50,944 nucleotides of DNA, taken from positions 1-50,944 of the forward strand of contig QCLV01000008.1 of the NCBI GenBank assembly GCA_003214295.1, written 5' to 3'. This document shows, piece by piece, positions 1 to 9,214 of this stretch. A program made the position numbers and the translations under genes. The stretch is from Prochlorococcus sp. AG-418-F08 (GTDB lineage: Bacteria; Cyanobacteriota; Cyanobacteriia; PCC-6307; Cyanobiaceae). Under the pieces are notes generated by a model that was not told where the DNA came from, ran no database searches, and was given only the letters and a program-made list of their open reading frames with translations. Within the stretch, counting starts at the first letter, position 1. Every line of letters starts with the position of its first letter.

Positions 1-274
1 CAACAACAGTATCAACCTTTTGACCTCCTTTAAAGATCATTAATGTTGGAATACTTCTAATTCCATATTGACTAGCAACATTTGGGTTCTCATCTGTATT
101 TAATTTAAACACTTTAATCTTCCCTTCAAAATCTTTTGAAATTTCTTCTACAACTGGTGCGACCATCCTACATGGCCCGCACCATGGTGCCCAAAAATCA
201 ACCAATACAGGAAGATCACTTTGCAGTACATCCTTGTCAAATGAAGAATCAGTTACGGCTGGAGCTGATGACAT
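1..274 (-). CDS. trxA: Thioredoxin (partial, 3' end outside window)
   Basis: Small cytosolic dithiol-disulfide oxidoreductase that passes electrons from thioredoxin reductase to target proteins. About 91 codons are visible, starting at an ATG on the minus strand (272-274). The active site is WCGPC with Cys32 and Cys35, preceded by VDFWAP. The cis-proline motif SIPTL follows, then the IFKGG strand just before the window edge. Only roughly the last 15 residues of a typical 105-residue thioredoxin should be missing. It lies downstream of guaB3 and yfr1 on the same strand. The Yfr1 terminator hairpin should block read-through, so trxA probably has its own promoter in 275-365. The family call is very safe; which thioredoxin type it is was not tested beyond the trxA-yfr1-guaB arrangement. 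Confidence 0.95.
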   Translation of the reverse strand, partial: MSSAPAVTDSSFDKDVLQSDLPVLVDFWAPWCGPCRMVAPVVEEISKDFEGKIKVFKLNTDENPNVASQYGIRSIPTLMIFKGGQKVDTVV

Positions 275-365
275 AATTTAAGTATTCCTTTTAGAAAATT
301 TAGCAGGCAATTCTTTTAAGTGATGATTTCATTACAGATAAAATAATATAAGTAACAAAATATCC

Positions 366-421
366 AAAAAAAGCCCGATTAATCGGGCGATTTAGTGTGT
401 GAGGAGTATGGGGTTTCCCCC
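366..421 (-). ncRNA. yfr1: Yfr1 small regulatory RNA
   Basis: Minus-strand small RNA of about 55 nt. A short 5' hairpin (GGGG-AAA-CCCC, 410-420) is followed by an unpaired stretch carrying ACTCCTCACAC (397-407). A perfect GC-rich palindrome, GCCCGATTAATCGGGC (373-388), then runs into seven T's (366-372) as an intrinsic terminator. Two hairpins around this 11-nt core, together with a position between trxA and guaB, are the known hallmarks of cyanobacterial Yfr1. Yfr1 acts by base pairing of the core with target mRNAs, such as those for outer-membrane porin-like proteins in Prochlorococcus. The ends are set by the hairpins and are good to a few nucleotides. The hairpin also separates guaB3 transcription from trxA. 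Confidence 0.93.
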
Positions 422-505
422 ATCATTTAATAATAACTCCTAATATGAGAAATTTTCAATTTAATGCTCAATTTGCTTAGATTATATATTATTGCTCTAA
501 ATAAA

Positions 506-1669
506 CTATTTACCCATTCCAAGTTGCTGGGCTTTTTGATAAACCTTACCCTCTGTTAAAAGAGATGGTGCAATAACTATTTCAACCTCTTGCATCTCTT
601 TAATGTTTTTAGCCCCAAGAGTACTCATTGAGGTTCTAATGGCTCCTAATAGGTTATGTGTCCCATCATCAAGTAAGGCTGGGCCTTTAATTATTCTTTC
701 TAAGGAACCTGTAGAACCAACTTGAATTCTTGTACCCCTTGGCAATACTGGACTTGGAGTAGCCATACCCCAGTGAAATCCTTTACCTGGAGCGTTTGAG
801 GATTTAGCTATTGGGGATCCTATCATTACAGCATCTGCTCCACATGCTAAACATTTACAGATATCTCCGCCCGTCACAATTCCTCCATCACCAATAATAG
901 GAACATAACGACCACTTTCTTTAAAGTAATCATTTCTTGCCGCACTACAATCAGCAATTGCAGTTGCTTGAGGGATTCCAATTCCCAATACACCTCTTGA
1001 TGTACATGCCGCACCAGGTCCTATCCCAACCATTAATCCTGCAACTCCAGCATTCATGAGAAGTTTTGCGACTTCATAAGTAACACAATTACCAGCTATA
1101 ACTGGGACATTCATAGATTGGCAGAGATCTTTAATATTTAAAGTTTCCTTATCCTCCATACCAAGATGTTTAGTTGAAACAACTGTTCCTTGAAGAAAAA
1201 ATAAATCTATTTTGGAATTATTAAGTGTTTCTTTAAACTTAATAGCAGCTTGAGGAGTCCCACTAAAAGCTGCTATACCTCCTCCTTCTTTGACCTCATT
1301 TATTCTTTGTAAAATCAATCCCTCCTTGACGGGTTCACTATATATCTTCTGCATTAATGGAACAAAATCATTCTTTCCGACAGATGCTATTTGGTTCAAT
1401 ATTTCATCCGGGTTGTCATATCGCGTTTGTATGCCCTCCATATTAATAACCCCTAGGGAACCTAATTTTGTAAGTTCTACAGCCGTATTGACATCGACAA
1501 CACTGTCCATAGCACTAGCTACAATCGGAATTTCTCTTTTGAAATCCCCTATTGACCAAGAAGGATCGGTCAAATCATAATCAATTGTTCTATTCCCAGG
1601 AACTAAAGCTATTTCATCAATACCATAAGCCCTTCTGACTTTTTTATTTAAACCAAGTTCAATATTCAC
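506..1669 (-). CDS. guaB3: GuaB3-type IMP dehydrogenase-related protein
   Basis: Member of the IMP dehydrogenase/GMP reductase TIM-barrel family acting in purine nucleotide metabolism. At 387 residues it lacks the tandem CBS domains of classical IMPDH. The barrel core is visible: VASAMDSVVD near the N-terminus, a GIGPGAACTSRGVLG catalytic loop with the active-site Cys, and GDGGIVTGGDICKCLACGADAVMIG in two adjoining stretches for phosphate binding. This short form is conserved in cyanobacteria and actinobacteria and is called GuaB3 to separate it from full IMPDH. The start is GTG (1667-1669); no better ATG is seen. It is followed by yfr1 and then trxA on the same strand. Family membership is clear, but the exact in vivo reaction is less certain than for CBS-containing GuaB. 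Confidence 0.88.
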   Translation of the reverse strand: MNIELGLNKKVRRAYGIDEIALVPGNRTIDYDLTDPSWSIGDFKREIPIVASAMDSVVDVNTAVELTKLGSLGVINMEGIQTRYDNPDEILNQIASVGKNDFVPLMQKIYSEPVKEGLILQRINEVKEGGGIAAFSGTPQAAIKFKETLNNSKIDLFFLQGTVVSTKHLGMEDKETLNIKDLCQSMNVPVIAGNCVTYEVAKLLMNAGVAGLMVGIGPGAACTSRGVLGIGIPQATAIADCSAARNDYFKESGRYVPIIGDGGIVTGGDICKCLACGADAVMIGSPIAKSSNAPGKGFHWGMATPSPVLPRGTRIQVGSTGSLERIIKGPALLDDGTHNLLGAIRTSMSTLGAKNIKEMQEVEIVIAPSLLTEGKVYQKAQQLGMGK

Positions 1670-1848
1670 GGAATTTTTATTTTATTCTGATTAAATTAAC
1701 AACTAAAGGGGTAATAAGCCAAGGTTTATTCAAAATCAACAGGTTTTATTTTGATTTGTGTGTAAATGTGAGTATTTGGGAATTAAATAAATCTTTTTTT
1801 TTATTCATTATGACAATCAGCGATTATTATTAAAGAAAGGATTTTTAT

Positions 1849-4446
1849 ATGTCTGATATTTTAGATTCTGATAACTCAGGATTAAGCGAAGATAACGATC
1901 GAATTATTCAGACTGACCTAAGAAATGAGATGTCTCGCTCATACCTTGAGTATGCAATGAGCGTTATTGTTGGTCGTGCTCTTCCAGATGCAAGAGACGG
2001 ATTAAAACCCGTTCATAGAAGAATTCTTTATGCAATGTATGAACTTGGTTTGACTAGCGGTAGACCTTACAGAAAATGTGCAAGGGTAGTTGGAGAAGTT
2101 CTTGGCAAATACCACCCACATGGTGACACTGCTGTATATGATGCTTTGGTGAGGATGGCCCAAGATTTTTCTATGAGGATGCCACTTATAGATGGCCATG
2201 GAAACTTTGGTTCTGTAGATAACGACCCTCCGGCAGCAATGAGATATACAGAATCTCGTCTACAGTCTCTTACAGATGAAAGCTTACTAGAGGATATTGA
2301 ATCAGAAACTGTAGATTTCGCTGATAACTTTGATGGTTCTCAACAAGAGCCAACAGTTTTACCTGCAAGAATCCCTCAGCTACTTTTAAATGGATCATCT
2401 GGAATAGCCGTAGGAATGGCAACTAATATTCCACCCCATAACTTAGGAGAATTAATCAATGGGCTCAAATCAATAATTCAAAACCCTTCTCTTGAAGACA
2501 GACAACTTTTTGAACTAATTAAGGGTCCTGATTTTCCCACTGGTGGCCAAATCTTAGGAAGAAATGGTATCAGAGAAACTTTCAAAACAGGAAGAGGTTC
2601 AATAACTATGAGAGGTGTAGCAAATATTGAGCAAATTAAATTAGCTGGCAGAGCAGAAAAAGATGCAGTAATAATCACAGAACTCCCTTTTCAAACTAAT
2701 AAAGCGGCCTTGATAGAGAGAATTGCAGATATGGTTAATGAAAAAAAATTAGAGGGTATTTCTGACATAAGAGATGAAAGTGATCGAGATGGTATGAGAA
2801 TTGTCATTGAACTAAAAAGAGATGCTTATCCACAAGTAGTTTTAAATAATTTATTTAAGTTAACTCCGCTCCAAAATAACTTCAGTGCAAACATTCTAGC
2901 CTTAGTTAAAGGAGAGCCTACAACTCTTTCACTAAGAAAAATGTTAGATGTATTCCTAGATTTTAGGATAGAGACAATAAGGCGCAGAACAGGATTCTTA
3001 TTGAGAAAGGCAGAAGAAAGAGATCATATTGTAAAGGGTCTTTTATTAGCCCTAGGCGCTTTAGATGAAATTATCAATTTAATAAGGTCAGCAAAAGATG
3101 TAATGTCAGCTCGAGAAAAATTGCAAACTGATCATGAATTATCTTCTACACAGGCAGACGCAATTTTACAAATGCAGTTAAGAAGATTAACAGCTCTTGA
3201 GGCAGATAAAATCAAAGCAGAACACAATGAGTTAACACAAAAAATCAATCAATATAAACAAATATTAAATAGTAGAGAAAAAATTCTTGAAATTATTCTT
3301 GAAGAACTTAATAAAATTGATGAAAGATTCTCTTCACCCAGAAAAACAGAAATTTTAGATTTAGGTGGCGGACTAGATGATATTGATCTCATAGCTAACG
3401 ATAGATCAGTAGTTCTATTAACTGAAGCAGGCTATTTAAAGAGGATGCCTATTAATGAGTTCGAATCTACCAGTCGTGGGTCAAGGGGTAAAGCTGGTAC
3501 AAAGACCCAAGGAGATGATGATGTAAAGTTATTTATTAGCTGTAACGATCACGATACTCTTTTAGTTTTTAGTGATAGAGGAGTAGCTTATGCACTTCCA
3601 GCATATAGAGTTCCTATGAGTAGTAGAACGGCAAAAGGTACTCCATCAGTCCAACTTCTCCCAATCCCAAGAGAAGAAAAAATAACTTCATTAGTTGCGG
3701 TAGATTCTTTTGATAATGATTGTTATTTATTAATGCTGACTAAGGCTGGCTTTATAAAGAGAACTGCACTTTCTGCTTTCTCAAAAATTCGCTCAAATGG
3801 TTTAATAGCAATAAATCTTGAGGACGGAGATGCTCTAACATGGGTCAGATTATCAAAAGAAGGTGATAGTGTTTTAATTGGATCAAGAACAGGAATGGCG
3901 ATCCATTTTAGATTAGACATAGATGAATTAAGGCCTCTTGGTAGGACAGCACGAGGGGTTAAATCCATGAACTTGAAAAATGGCGATAATCTTGTATCAA
4001 TGGATGTTTTAACATCTGACTTAGTTGATCAAATAGCACAAATTGAGGATTCCACTAAAGAGATTGATGATAATCCTGAGAATAGTTCCTCACATGGCCC
4101 TTGGGTATTAATAGCAAGTGCATTTGGACTTGGAAAGAGAGTACCAGTAGCTCAGTTTAGATTACAAAAAAGGGCAGGGATGGGCTTGAAAGCGATAAAG
4201 TTTAGAATTAAAGATGATGTACTAGTTTGTTTAAAGGTTCTTGGTGAAGGAGAAGAATTACTTTTTGTGACCGAAAAAGGGGTAATAGTTAGAACAAACG
4301 CAGATAAAATTTCTCAGCAATCAAGAGCCGCTACCGGAGTAAAATTACAAAGATTGGATGAAGGTGATCATTTGTCAGAAGTCGTATTAGTGCCTCATGA
4401 ACAAATAGAAGAAACAAGCCAACAAAAATCAGGGGAAGAAAATTAA
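1849..4446 (+). CDS. gyrA: DNA gyrase subunit A
   Basis: Cleavage-rejoining subunit of type IIA topoisomerase; with GyrB it introduces negative supercoils. The N-terminal breakage-reunion domain has the catalytic Tyr133 in MRYTESRL. The quinolone-determining stretch [10 protein letters not shown] places Thr94 where E. coli has Ser83, and Asp98 matches Asp87. The C-terminal beta-pinwheel starts near residue 510 and contains [10 protein letters not shown], a GyrA-box-like loop. There is an acidic, Ser/Asn-rich insertion around residues 735-755. Its 865 residues are normal for GyrA. An AAAGG-type ribosome site precedes the ATG. It is co-directional with crtL-b, 24 bp downstream. ParC is the alternative, but the GyrA-box-like loop and length favour GyrA. 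Confidence 0.92.
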   Translation: MSDILDSDNSGLSEDNDRIIQTDLRNEMSRSYLEYAMSVIVGRALPDARDGLKPVHRRILYAMYELGLTSGRPYRKCARVVGEVLGKYHPHGDTAVYDALVRMAQDFSMRMPLIDGHGNFGSVDNDPPAAMRYTESRLQSLTDESLLEDIESETVDFADNFDGSQQEPTVLPARIPQLLLNGSSGIAVGMATNIPPHNLGELINGLKSIIQNPSLEDRQLFELIKGPDFPTGGQILGRNGIRETFKTGRGSITMRGVANIEQIKLAGRAEKDAVIITELPFQTNKAALIERIADMVNEKKLEGISDIRDESDRDGMRIVIELKRDAYPQVVLNNLFKLTPLQNNFSANILALVKGEPTTLSLRKMLDVFLDFRIETIRRRTGFLLRKAEERDHIVKGLLLALGALDEIINLIRSAKDVMSAREKLQTDHELSSTQADAILQMQLRRLTALEADKIKAEHNELTQKINQYKQILNSREKILEIILEELNKIDERFSSPRKTEILDLGGGLDDIDLIANDRSVVLLTEAGYLKRMPINEFESTSRGSRGKAGTKTQGDDDVKLFISCNDHDTLLVFSDRGVAYALPAYRVPMSSRTAKGTPSVQLLPIPREEKITSLVAVDSFDNDCYLLMLTKAGFIKRTALSAFSKIRSNGLIAINLEDGDALTWVRLSKEGDSVLIGSRTGMAIHFRLDIDELRPLGRTARGVKSMNLKNGDNLVSMDVLTSDLVDQIAQIEDSTKEIDDNPENSSSHGPWVLIASAFGLGKRVPVAQFRLQKRAGMGLKAIKFRIKDDVLVCLKVLGEGEELLFVTEKGVIVRTNADKISQQSRAATGVKLQRLDEGDHLSEVVLVPHEQIEETSQQKSGEEN

Positions 4447-4470
4447 AGTACAAATGGTTATCTAAATCAT

Positions 4471-5682
4471 ATGGAAATTCTTGATATTTTAATTTTAGGT
4501 TCCGGCCCTGCAGCATTATGTTTAGCTTCTGAATTAGCAAAGCAGGATTTAAAGATAAAGGGTGTATCAACAAAATCTCCAAATGAAAAATGGGAGAATA
4601 CATATGGTATTTGGGCCTCTGAATTAGAGGAATTAGGTTTGGAGTCTTTGTTATCTCACCGATGGTGTGAAACTGTTAGTTTTTTTGGAAATGGGGAAAC
4701 TAAAAAGGGGAATATTCCAACAAAACATAACTACGACTATGGTTTGATAAATCAAGAAGCCTTTCAAAATGAACTTTTAAAAAAATGTAAAGGGATTGAA
4801 TGGTTGAACGAAACGGCTAAAGATATCATAGAGAAAAACAATCTCTCTGAAGTAATTTGCTTTTCAGGTCTTAAAATAAAGGCCAGATTAGTTATTGATG
4901 CAAGTGGTCATAAAAGTAAATTTGTTAAAAGACCAATTCAAAAAAAAATAGCTCAACAGGCCGCCTATGGAATTGTAGGTAAATTTTCATCTCCGCCTGT
5001 TAATAAAGAACAGTTTGTTTTAATGGATTTTCGTCCAAATCATTTAAACAATGAAGAAAAACTATCATCCCCTTCTTTTCTATATGCAATGGATCTTGGA
5101 GATGAAACTTTTTTTGTTGAAGAAACATCATTAGCTAGTTATCCAGCATTATCACAAGATAATCTTAAAAAAAGACTTTTTAAAAGATTGGATAATAAAG
5201 GTATCAAGGTAAATGAAATACTTCATGAAGAGAATTGCCTTTTTCCTATGAATTTACCTCTCCCAATTAAAAAACAATTTGTATTGGGTTTTGGAGGGGC
5301 TGCAAGTATGGTACATCCAGCATCAGGATATATGATCGGATCTTTATTAAGAAGGGCACCACTTCTTGCGGAAAAACTTGCAAGCTTTTTAAAAGAACCT
5401 CATTTAAGTTCCCAAGAGCTGGCAACAAAAGGTTGGAACGTCCTATGGCCTAACGAGCTAACACGAAGGCACAAGCTCTATCAATATGGTCTTCAAAGAT
5501 TAATGAGTTTTGACGAAAGTAGATTAAGAAGCTTTTTCTCAAATTTCTTCAAGTTATCAACCAAAGAATGGGTAGGTTTTCTTACTAATACGCTTCCTCT
5601 ACCAAAACTTATTTATGTAATGAGTAAGATGTTTATAAATTCACCTTTAAAAGTGAAACTTGGAATGCTTAATTTAAATTAG
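4471..5682 (+). CDS. crtL-b: Lycopene beta-cyclase (CrtL family)
   Basis: FAD/NAD-dependent cyclase that closes beta rings on lycopene, leading to beta-carotene and zeaxanthin, in the membranes. The N-terminal dinucleotide-binding motif ILGSGPAALCLASELA occupies residues 7-22. The plant/cyanobacterial CrtL motif YGIWASELEELGL follows around residue 49, and FGGAASMVHPASGYMIG, typical of the family, is near residue 280. At 403 residues it is the usual length. Prochlorococcus carries two CrtL paralogues (beta and epsilon); I call this the beta type from its gyrA neighbour and general similarity, not from a diagnostic residue. It follows gyrA by 24 bp and is probably co-transcribed. It ends 8 bp from the convergent GH57 gene. 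Confidence 0.85.
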   Translation: MEILDILILGSGPAALCLASELAKQDLKIKGVSTKSPNEKWENTYGIWASELEELGLESLLSHRWCETVSFFGNGETKKGNIPTKHNYDYGLINQEAFQNELLKKCKGIEWLNETAKDIIEKNNLSEVICFSGLKIKARLVIDASGHKSKFVKRPIQKKIAQQAAYGIVGKFSSPPVNKEQFVLMDFRPNHLNNEEKLSSPSFLYAMDLGDETFFVEETSLASYPALSQDNLKKRLFKRLDNKGIKVNEILHEENCLFPMNLPLPIKKQFVLGFGGAASMVHPASGYMIGSLLRRAPLLAEKLASFLKEPHLSSQELATKGWNVLWPNELTRRHKLYQYGLQRLMSFDESRLRSFFSNFFKLSTKEWVGFLTNTLPLPKLIYVMSKMFINSPLKVKLGMLNLN

Positions 5683-5690
5683 GTATTTTA

Positions 5691-7271
5691 TTATTTCCAA
5701 TCATCAATATTTATATCTGGGAAAACATTATCTTCTTCCTCAATATCTCTAAGAAATTGAAAATTAATATTAGAGTAATTTTTAATCATTTCAACTAATT
5801 TCCAGAACCTATATAAATGTCTTTCTATTCTCTCTTTCGCAAGTTTAGTAGTGGTTCCAGCTCTAAGAATAAAACTCCAATCAGATGATTCAGAAAGAAG
5901 TAATTCTCTCGCAGCTTGCTTAAAAAGTCTTGCAGATAAATCATTATTGAAATTTTTTGAACATAAATCTACAAATGCTGAGCCTGCTTTTGTGATCTCT
6001 GGAACGATCCATGCATTGGCATCATTTATCCAGTAATTATGATAACCACCTTGTCCCCAGCTTGATGGCGATGGATCACAAATCTGAAGATTAGGTTTTT
6101 GCATTAAAAATTCCTTTAAATTAGTAAGCTTAATTGAATATTTAGTAGATTTTTTTAAGATATTTTCAATAAAAAAAGGTCCCTCATACCACCAGTGTCC
6201 AAACAACTCTGCATCAAAGGGGGCTACCAATAAGGGATTAAAAGAAGAGGATAAAGTTAATTTTTCTAATTGTTTGGATCTTGCTTGAAGATAAGTATCA
6301 GCATGTTCTGCAACCTTCTTTTTGGCTTCATTTTCTAAGTAAAACTCCTTTTCCCCCAATGACACTTTTTCATCTGTGATCTTATGAAACTTTAATCCTA
6401 AAGGTCTTTTAGTTGAAATACCCTTTTCTTGGAGCTTAGAAAGAGGCAACTCCCACCCCAAATCTTTATGAAATTCTCTATAAACATTGTCTCCGGGGAA
6501 TCCATCCTTCGCAGACCAAACGGGCAAGGTTGACTCACTATCTCTTCCGAAAAAAGCAACTCCTTTTTTTGAGCATATTGGTGCGTATACGCCGTACCTA
6601 GGCCTTGGAGTTGCATTTAAAATTCCATGTCCATCTAAAATTGCATATCTAATACCGGAATTAAATAGTAAGTCATCTAATTTTTCATAATATGCACATT
6701 CCGGCAACCAAATCCCAAAGGGTTTAGTTCCTAAAATAGTTTCATGGCTTCTAATGGCTGTATTAATTTGTCCTTTAACAGTTTCAGGATTTTCCCTTAA
6801 AATCGGCAAATATCCATGTGTAGCAGCACAAGTAAGAATATCCAAATTTCCAGAGTTATTTAAAACTCTAAACTTCTCAATTAAATTTCCAGAACATTTT
6901 TGCCAATACAGGTACTTATCATTAAGATTTTTCATTAAAAATAAAGAAGCACTTTTTTCTTCTTGTGGCAATTCTTTTAGGAAATCATTCCTTGTTTTTA
7001 TCCATCTTGGGAAAGTATCTTGAATTTGTTTATTACTAAGAAGTGATAATAAGGTTGGAGATAAACTAATAGTAAGTTTTGTATTTAAAGGATTTTCATT
7101 TTTGGAAGATTCTATTGATTGAAGTAGTGGTATATAACATTCCAATATCGCCTGAAACAACCAATCTTCTTCTAACGAGTTTTTTTCATTCTTTTTAACA
7201 TAAGGGAGATGAGCATGTAGAACTATTGCCAACTGGCCTAAATCATTTTTTTTTGGGTATTGCCCATTCAT
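5691..7271 (-). CDS. Glycoside hydrolase family 57 (probable 1,4-alpha-glucan branching enzyme)
   Basis: Cytosolic GH57 enzyme of 526 residues, most likely acting on glycogen as a branching enzyme. The family motif HAHLPYV is at residues 19-25. The catalytic nucleophile is Glu191 in GIWLPECAYYE, and the acid/base Asp353 sits in PFDAELFGHWW. A C-terminal all-helical region (DUF1957-like) carries the WGQGGYHNYWIN segment that is common in GH57 branching enzymes. GH57 also includes amylases and 4-alpha-glucanotransferases, so branching activity is inferred. No signal peptide is seen. It is divergent from leuA, with a 222-bp spacer that holds a perfect palindrome 44 bp upstream of this gene's ATG. 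Confidence 0.88.
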   Translation of the reverse strand: MNGQYPKKNDLGQLAIVLHAHLPYVKKNEKNSLEEDWLFQAILECYIPLLQSIESSKNENPLNTKLTISLSPTLLSLLSNKQIQDTFPRWIKTRNDFLKELPQEEKSASLFLMKNLNDKYLYWQKCSGNLIEKFRVLNNSGNLDILTCAATHGYLPILRENPETVKGQINTAIRSHETILGTKPFGIWLPECAYYEKLDDLLFNSGIRYAILDGHGILNATPRPRYGVYAPICSKKGVAFFGRDSESTLPVWSAKDGFPGDNVYREFHKDLGWELPLSKLQEKGISTKRPLGLKFHKITDEKVSLGEKEFYLENEAKKKVAEHADTYLQARSKQLEKLTLSSSFNPLLVAPFDAELFGHWWYEGPFFIENILKKSTKYSIKLTNLKEFLMQKPNLQICDPSPSSWGQGGYHNYWINDANAWIVPEITKAGSAFVDLCSKNFNNDLSARLFKQAARELLLSESSDWSFILRAGTTTKLAKERIERHLYRFWKLVEMIKNYSNINFQFLRDIEEEDNVFPDINIDDWK

Positions 7272-7314
7272 ACTTTTTATAATTTAAGCTTTAAATTTTA
7301 AAAAAATAAAATAA

Positions 7315-7330
7315 TCCTTTTATAAAAGGA
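7315..7330. promoter_or_regulatory. 16-bp perfect palindrome between GH57 gene and leuA
   Basis: TCCTTTTATAAAAGGA is a perfect inverted repeat lying 44 bp upstream of the GH57 ATG. A site with the same 12-bp core, CTTTTATAAAAG, lies just upstream of petH (18951-18964). It could be an operator or a hairpin in an RNA. AT-rich palindromes of this size arise by chance, so the assignment is tentative. Confidence 0.35.
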
Positions 7331-7347
7331 AGTTTTAATTTAAAAAG

Positions 7348-7383
7348 AATACTTTAATAACTAAAGTATTTTATTTTTTTTTT
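7348..7383 (+). terminator. Terminator-like hairpin in the leuA upstream region
   Basis: A 9-bp perfect stem (AATACTTTA at 7348-7356 with TAAAGTATT at 7362-7370) encloses a 5-nt loop. It is followed on the plus strand by a T-rich run to 7383 broken by one A. That is the layout of an intrinsic terminator, although the stem is weak (two G-C pairs). No plus-strand gene lies upstream that it could serve: crtL-b ends 1.7 kb away. It could end a small RNA or act as an attenuator for leuA. Confidence 0.4.
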
Positions 7384-7470
7384 CAGAATTTTAATCAATA
7401 TTGTTAAGTAATAAACCTTTAGCATGTTTTATTAAAGAAAATCTAGTCAATTTTTTTTAATTAGCTTAAT

Positions 7471-7494
7471 ATGGGTTTAAGTGATTCTCTCTAA
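7471..7494 (+). other. Possible 7-codon leader ORF of leuA
   Basis: An ATG at 7471 opens a 7-codon frame, MGLSDSL, with Leu encoded by TTA and CTC. Its TAA stop overlaps the leuA ATG by one base (TAATG). Such an overlap allows translational coupling. Two of seven codons are Leu, which is suggestive of leucine-responsive control but not strong. No clear Shine-Dalgarno sequence precedes either start. Confidence 0.25.
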
Positions 7495-9134
7495 TGTCCA
7501 AGGACCCAGGAAGAATTTTGATATTTGATACAACTCTTCGAGATGGAGAGCAATCTCCTGGTGCCAGTTTAAATCTTGAAGAAAAGCTTGCCATCGCACA
7601 TCAATTAGCAAGATTAGGAGTCGATGTAATTGAGGCTGGTTTTCCTTTTGCAAGTCCTGGAGATTTCAAAGCTGTTAGTAAAATCGCTAATGCTGTAGGT
7701 AAAGAAAATGGCCCTATAATATGTGGTTTAGCTAGGGCATCTAAAGGTGATATAAAAGCATGTTTTGAAGCGGTAAGTCCAGCGCCAAAAAAAAGAATAC
7801 ATACTTTTATTGCCACAAGTGATATTCACCTTAAACATAAACTTAGAAAATCTAGAAAAGAAGTACTTCAAATAGTCCCAGAGATGGTTAATTATGCAAA
7901 ATCATTGGTTGATGATATCGAGTTTTCTTGTGAAGATGCTTCAAGGAGTGATCCAGATTTTTTATACGAAGTTATTCAACTAGCTATTTCTGCAGGAGCA
8001 ACTACAATAAACATCCCTGACACTGTTGGATTTACAACTCCTAGTGAATTTGGCAAATTAATTGCAGATATAAATAAAAATGTTCCAAATATTGATGAGG
8101 CTGTAATCTCGGTTCATGGTCATAATGATTTAGGTTTAGCAGTGGCCAATTTTCTAGAGGCAGTAAAAAATGGAGCAAGACAATTAGAATGTACCATTAA
8201 TGGGATTGGTGAAAGAGCAGGAAATGCCTCTCTAGAAGAATTAGTAATGGCATTGCATGTTAGGAAAAGTTTTTTTAATGGTTTTTTCCAAAGGAATCCA
8301 GGTTCACCAACTCCTCTTACAGCTATAAGAACAGAAGAAATCACAAAAACCTCTAGACTTGTTTCCAACCTAACTGGAATGACTGTTCAACCTAATAAAG
8401 CAATTGTTGGAGCCAACGCTTTTGCACATGAGTCAGGTATCCATCAGGATGGGGTATTAAAAAATAGACTAACTTACGAAATTATCGATGCAAAAACTGT
8501 TGGTTTGAGTGACAATAAAATATCTTTAGGAAAACTCAGTGGAAGAAGTGCAGTAAGAGCAAGATTAGAAGAGATGGGATATGACTTGAGCCGGGAAGAT
8601 TTAAATGATGCTTTTGCGCGTTTTAAGGATTTAGCTGATAGGAAGAGGGAAATTACTGATAGAGATTTAGAAGCAATTGTTAGTGAACAAGTACAGCTTC
8701 CTGAAGCTAAATTTCAACTAAGTCTTGTACAAGTAAGTTGCGGTAACGCGTCTAAACCTACTGCTACAATTTCGCTTCTAAACACGGAAGATAATACTGA
8801 GGATACTGCTGTATCAATAGGTACTGGTCCAGTTGATGCAGTATGCGAGGCTTTAAATAAATTAGCTAAAGTTCCAAATGAATTAATTGAATTTTCTGTA
8901 AAGTCAGTAACAGAAGGAATTGATGCCTTAGGTGAAGTAACAATAAGAATAAGAAGGGATAACAAAATATATTCTGGTCATTCTGCAGATACCGACGTTG
9001 TTGTAGCAGCAGCAAATGCATACGTTAATGCTTTAAATAGACTTGTGTTTTCTGAGAAAAAAAATTCAATTCATCCGCAATTTGATAATTTAGAAAATTC
9101 TGAGAAGACATTTATTTCTAATCCTTCAAATTAA
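7494..9134 (+). CDS. leuA: 2-isopropylmalate synthase
   Basis: Catalyses the first committed step of leucine synthesis: acetyl-CoA plus 2-oxoisovalerate gives 2-isopropylmalate, in the cytosol. The N-terminal HMGL-like TIM barrel begins with [13 protein letters not shown] (residues 11-23), and the metal-binding SVHGHNDLG lies near residue 207. The C-terminal LeuA_dimer regulatory domain, the site of leucine feedback in this family, covers roughly residues 390-520. At 546 residues it is the long bacterial form. The ATG overlaps the stop of a tiny upstream frame, and a terminator-like hairpin lies 110 bp upstream, so leader-based regulation is possible. Citramalate or homocitrate synthase is unlikely given the length and motifs. 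Confidence 0.95.
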   Translation: MSKDPGRILIFDTTLRDGEQSPGASLNLEEKLAIAHQLARLGVDVIEAGFPFASPGDFKAVSKIANAVGKENGPIICGLARASKGDIKACFEAVSPAPKKRIHTFIATSDIHLKHKLRKSRKEVLQIVPEMVNYAKSLVDDIEFSCEDASRSDPDFLYEVIQLAISAGATTINIPDTVGFTTPSEFGKLIADINKNVPNIDEAVISVHGHNDLGLAVANFLEAVKNGARQLECTINGIGERAGNASLEELVMALHVRKSFFNGFFQRNPGSPTPLTAIRTEEITKTSRLVSNLTGMTVQPNKAIVGANAFAHESGIHQDGVLKNRLTYEIIDAKTVGLSDNKISLGKLSGRSAVRARLEEMGYDLSREDLNDAFARFKDLADRKREITDRDLEAIVSEQVQLPEAKFQLSLVQVSCGNASKPTATISLLNTEDNTEDTAVSIGTGPVDAVCEALNKLAKVPNELIEFSVKSVTEGIDALGEVTIRIRRDNKIYSGHSADTDVVVAAANAYVNALNRLVFSEKKNSIHPQFDNLENSEKTFISNPSN

Positions 9135-9214
9135 ATTATTTCCCAGGATTATTAAGTAGCTTTTAAAATAGACTCTTAATACTGTAGATTAATGACATGT
9201 TAAAGCAGTAAATA

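Noticed and set aside
1290..1580. Plus-strand open frame inside guaB3 and similar frames inside gyrA, leuA, clpC and others.
   Set aside because: They lie fully inside strongly supported genes in another frame and show no recognisable protein features.
1714..1731. Weak hairpin in the guaB3/gyrA spacer (AATAAGC, loop CAAG, GTTTATT).
   Set aside because: It is only 7 bp, contains a G-U pair and is A/T-rich with no U-run, so it is not better than chance.
9135..9214. Terminator after leuA.
   Set aside because: ATTAAG and CTTAAT could pair, but with an 18-nt loop and no U-run, so there is no usable terminator signal.
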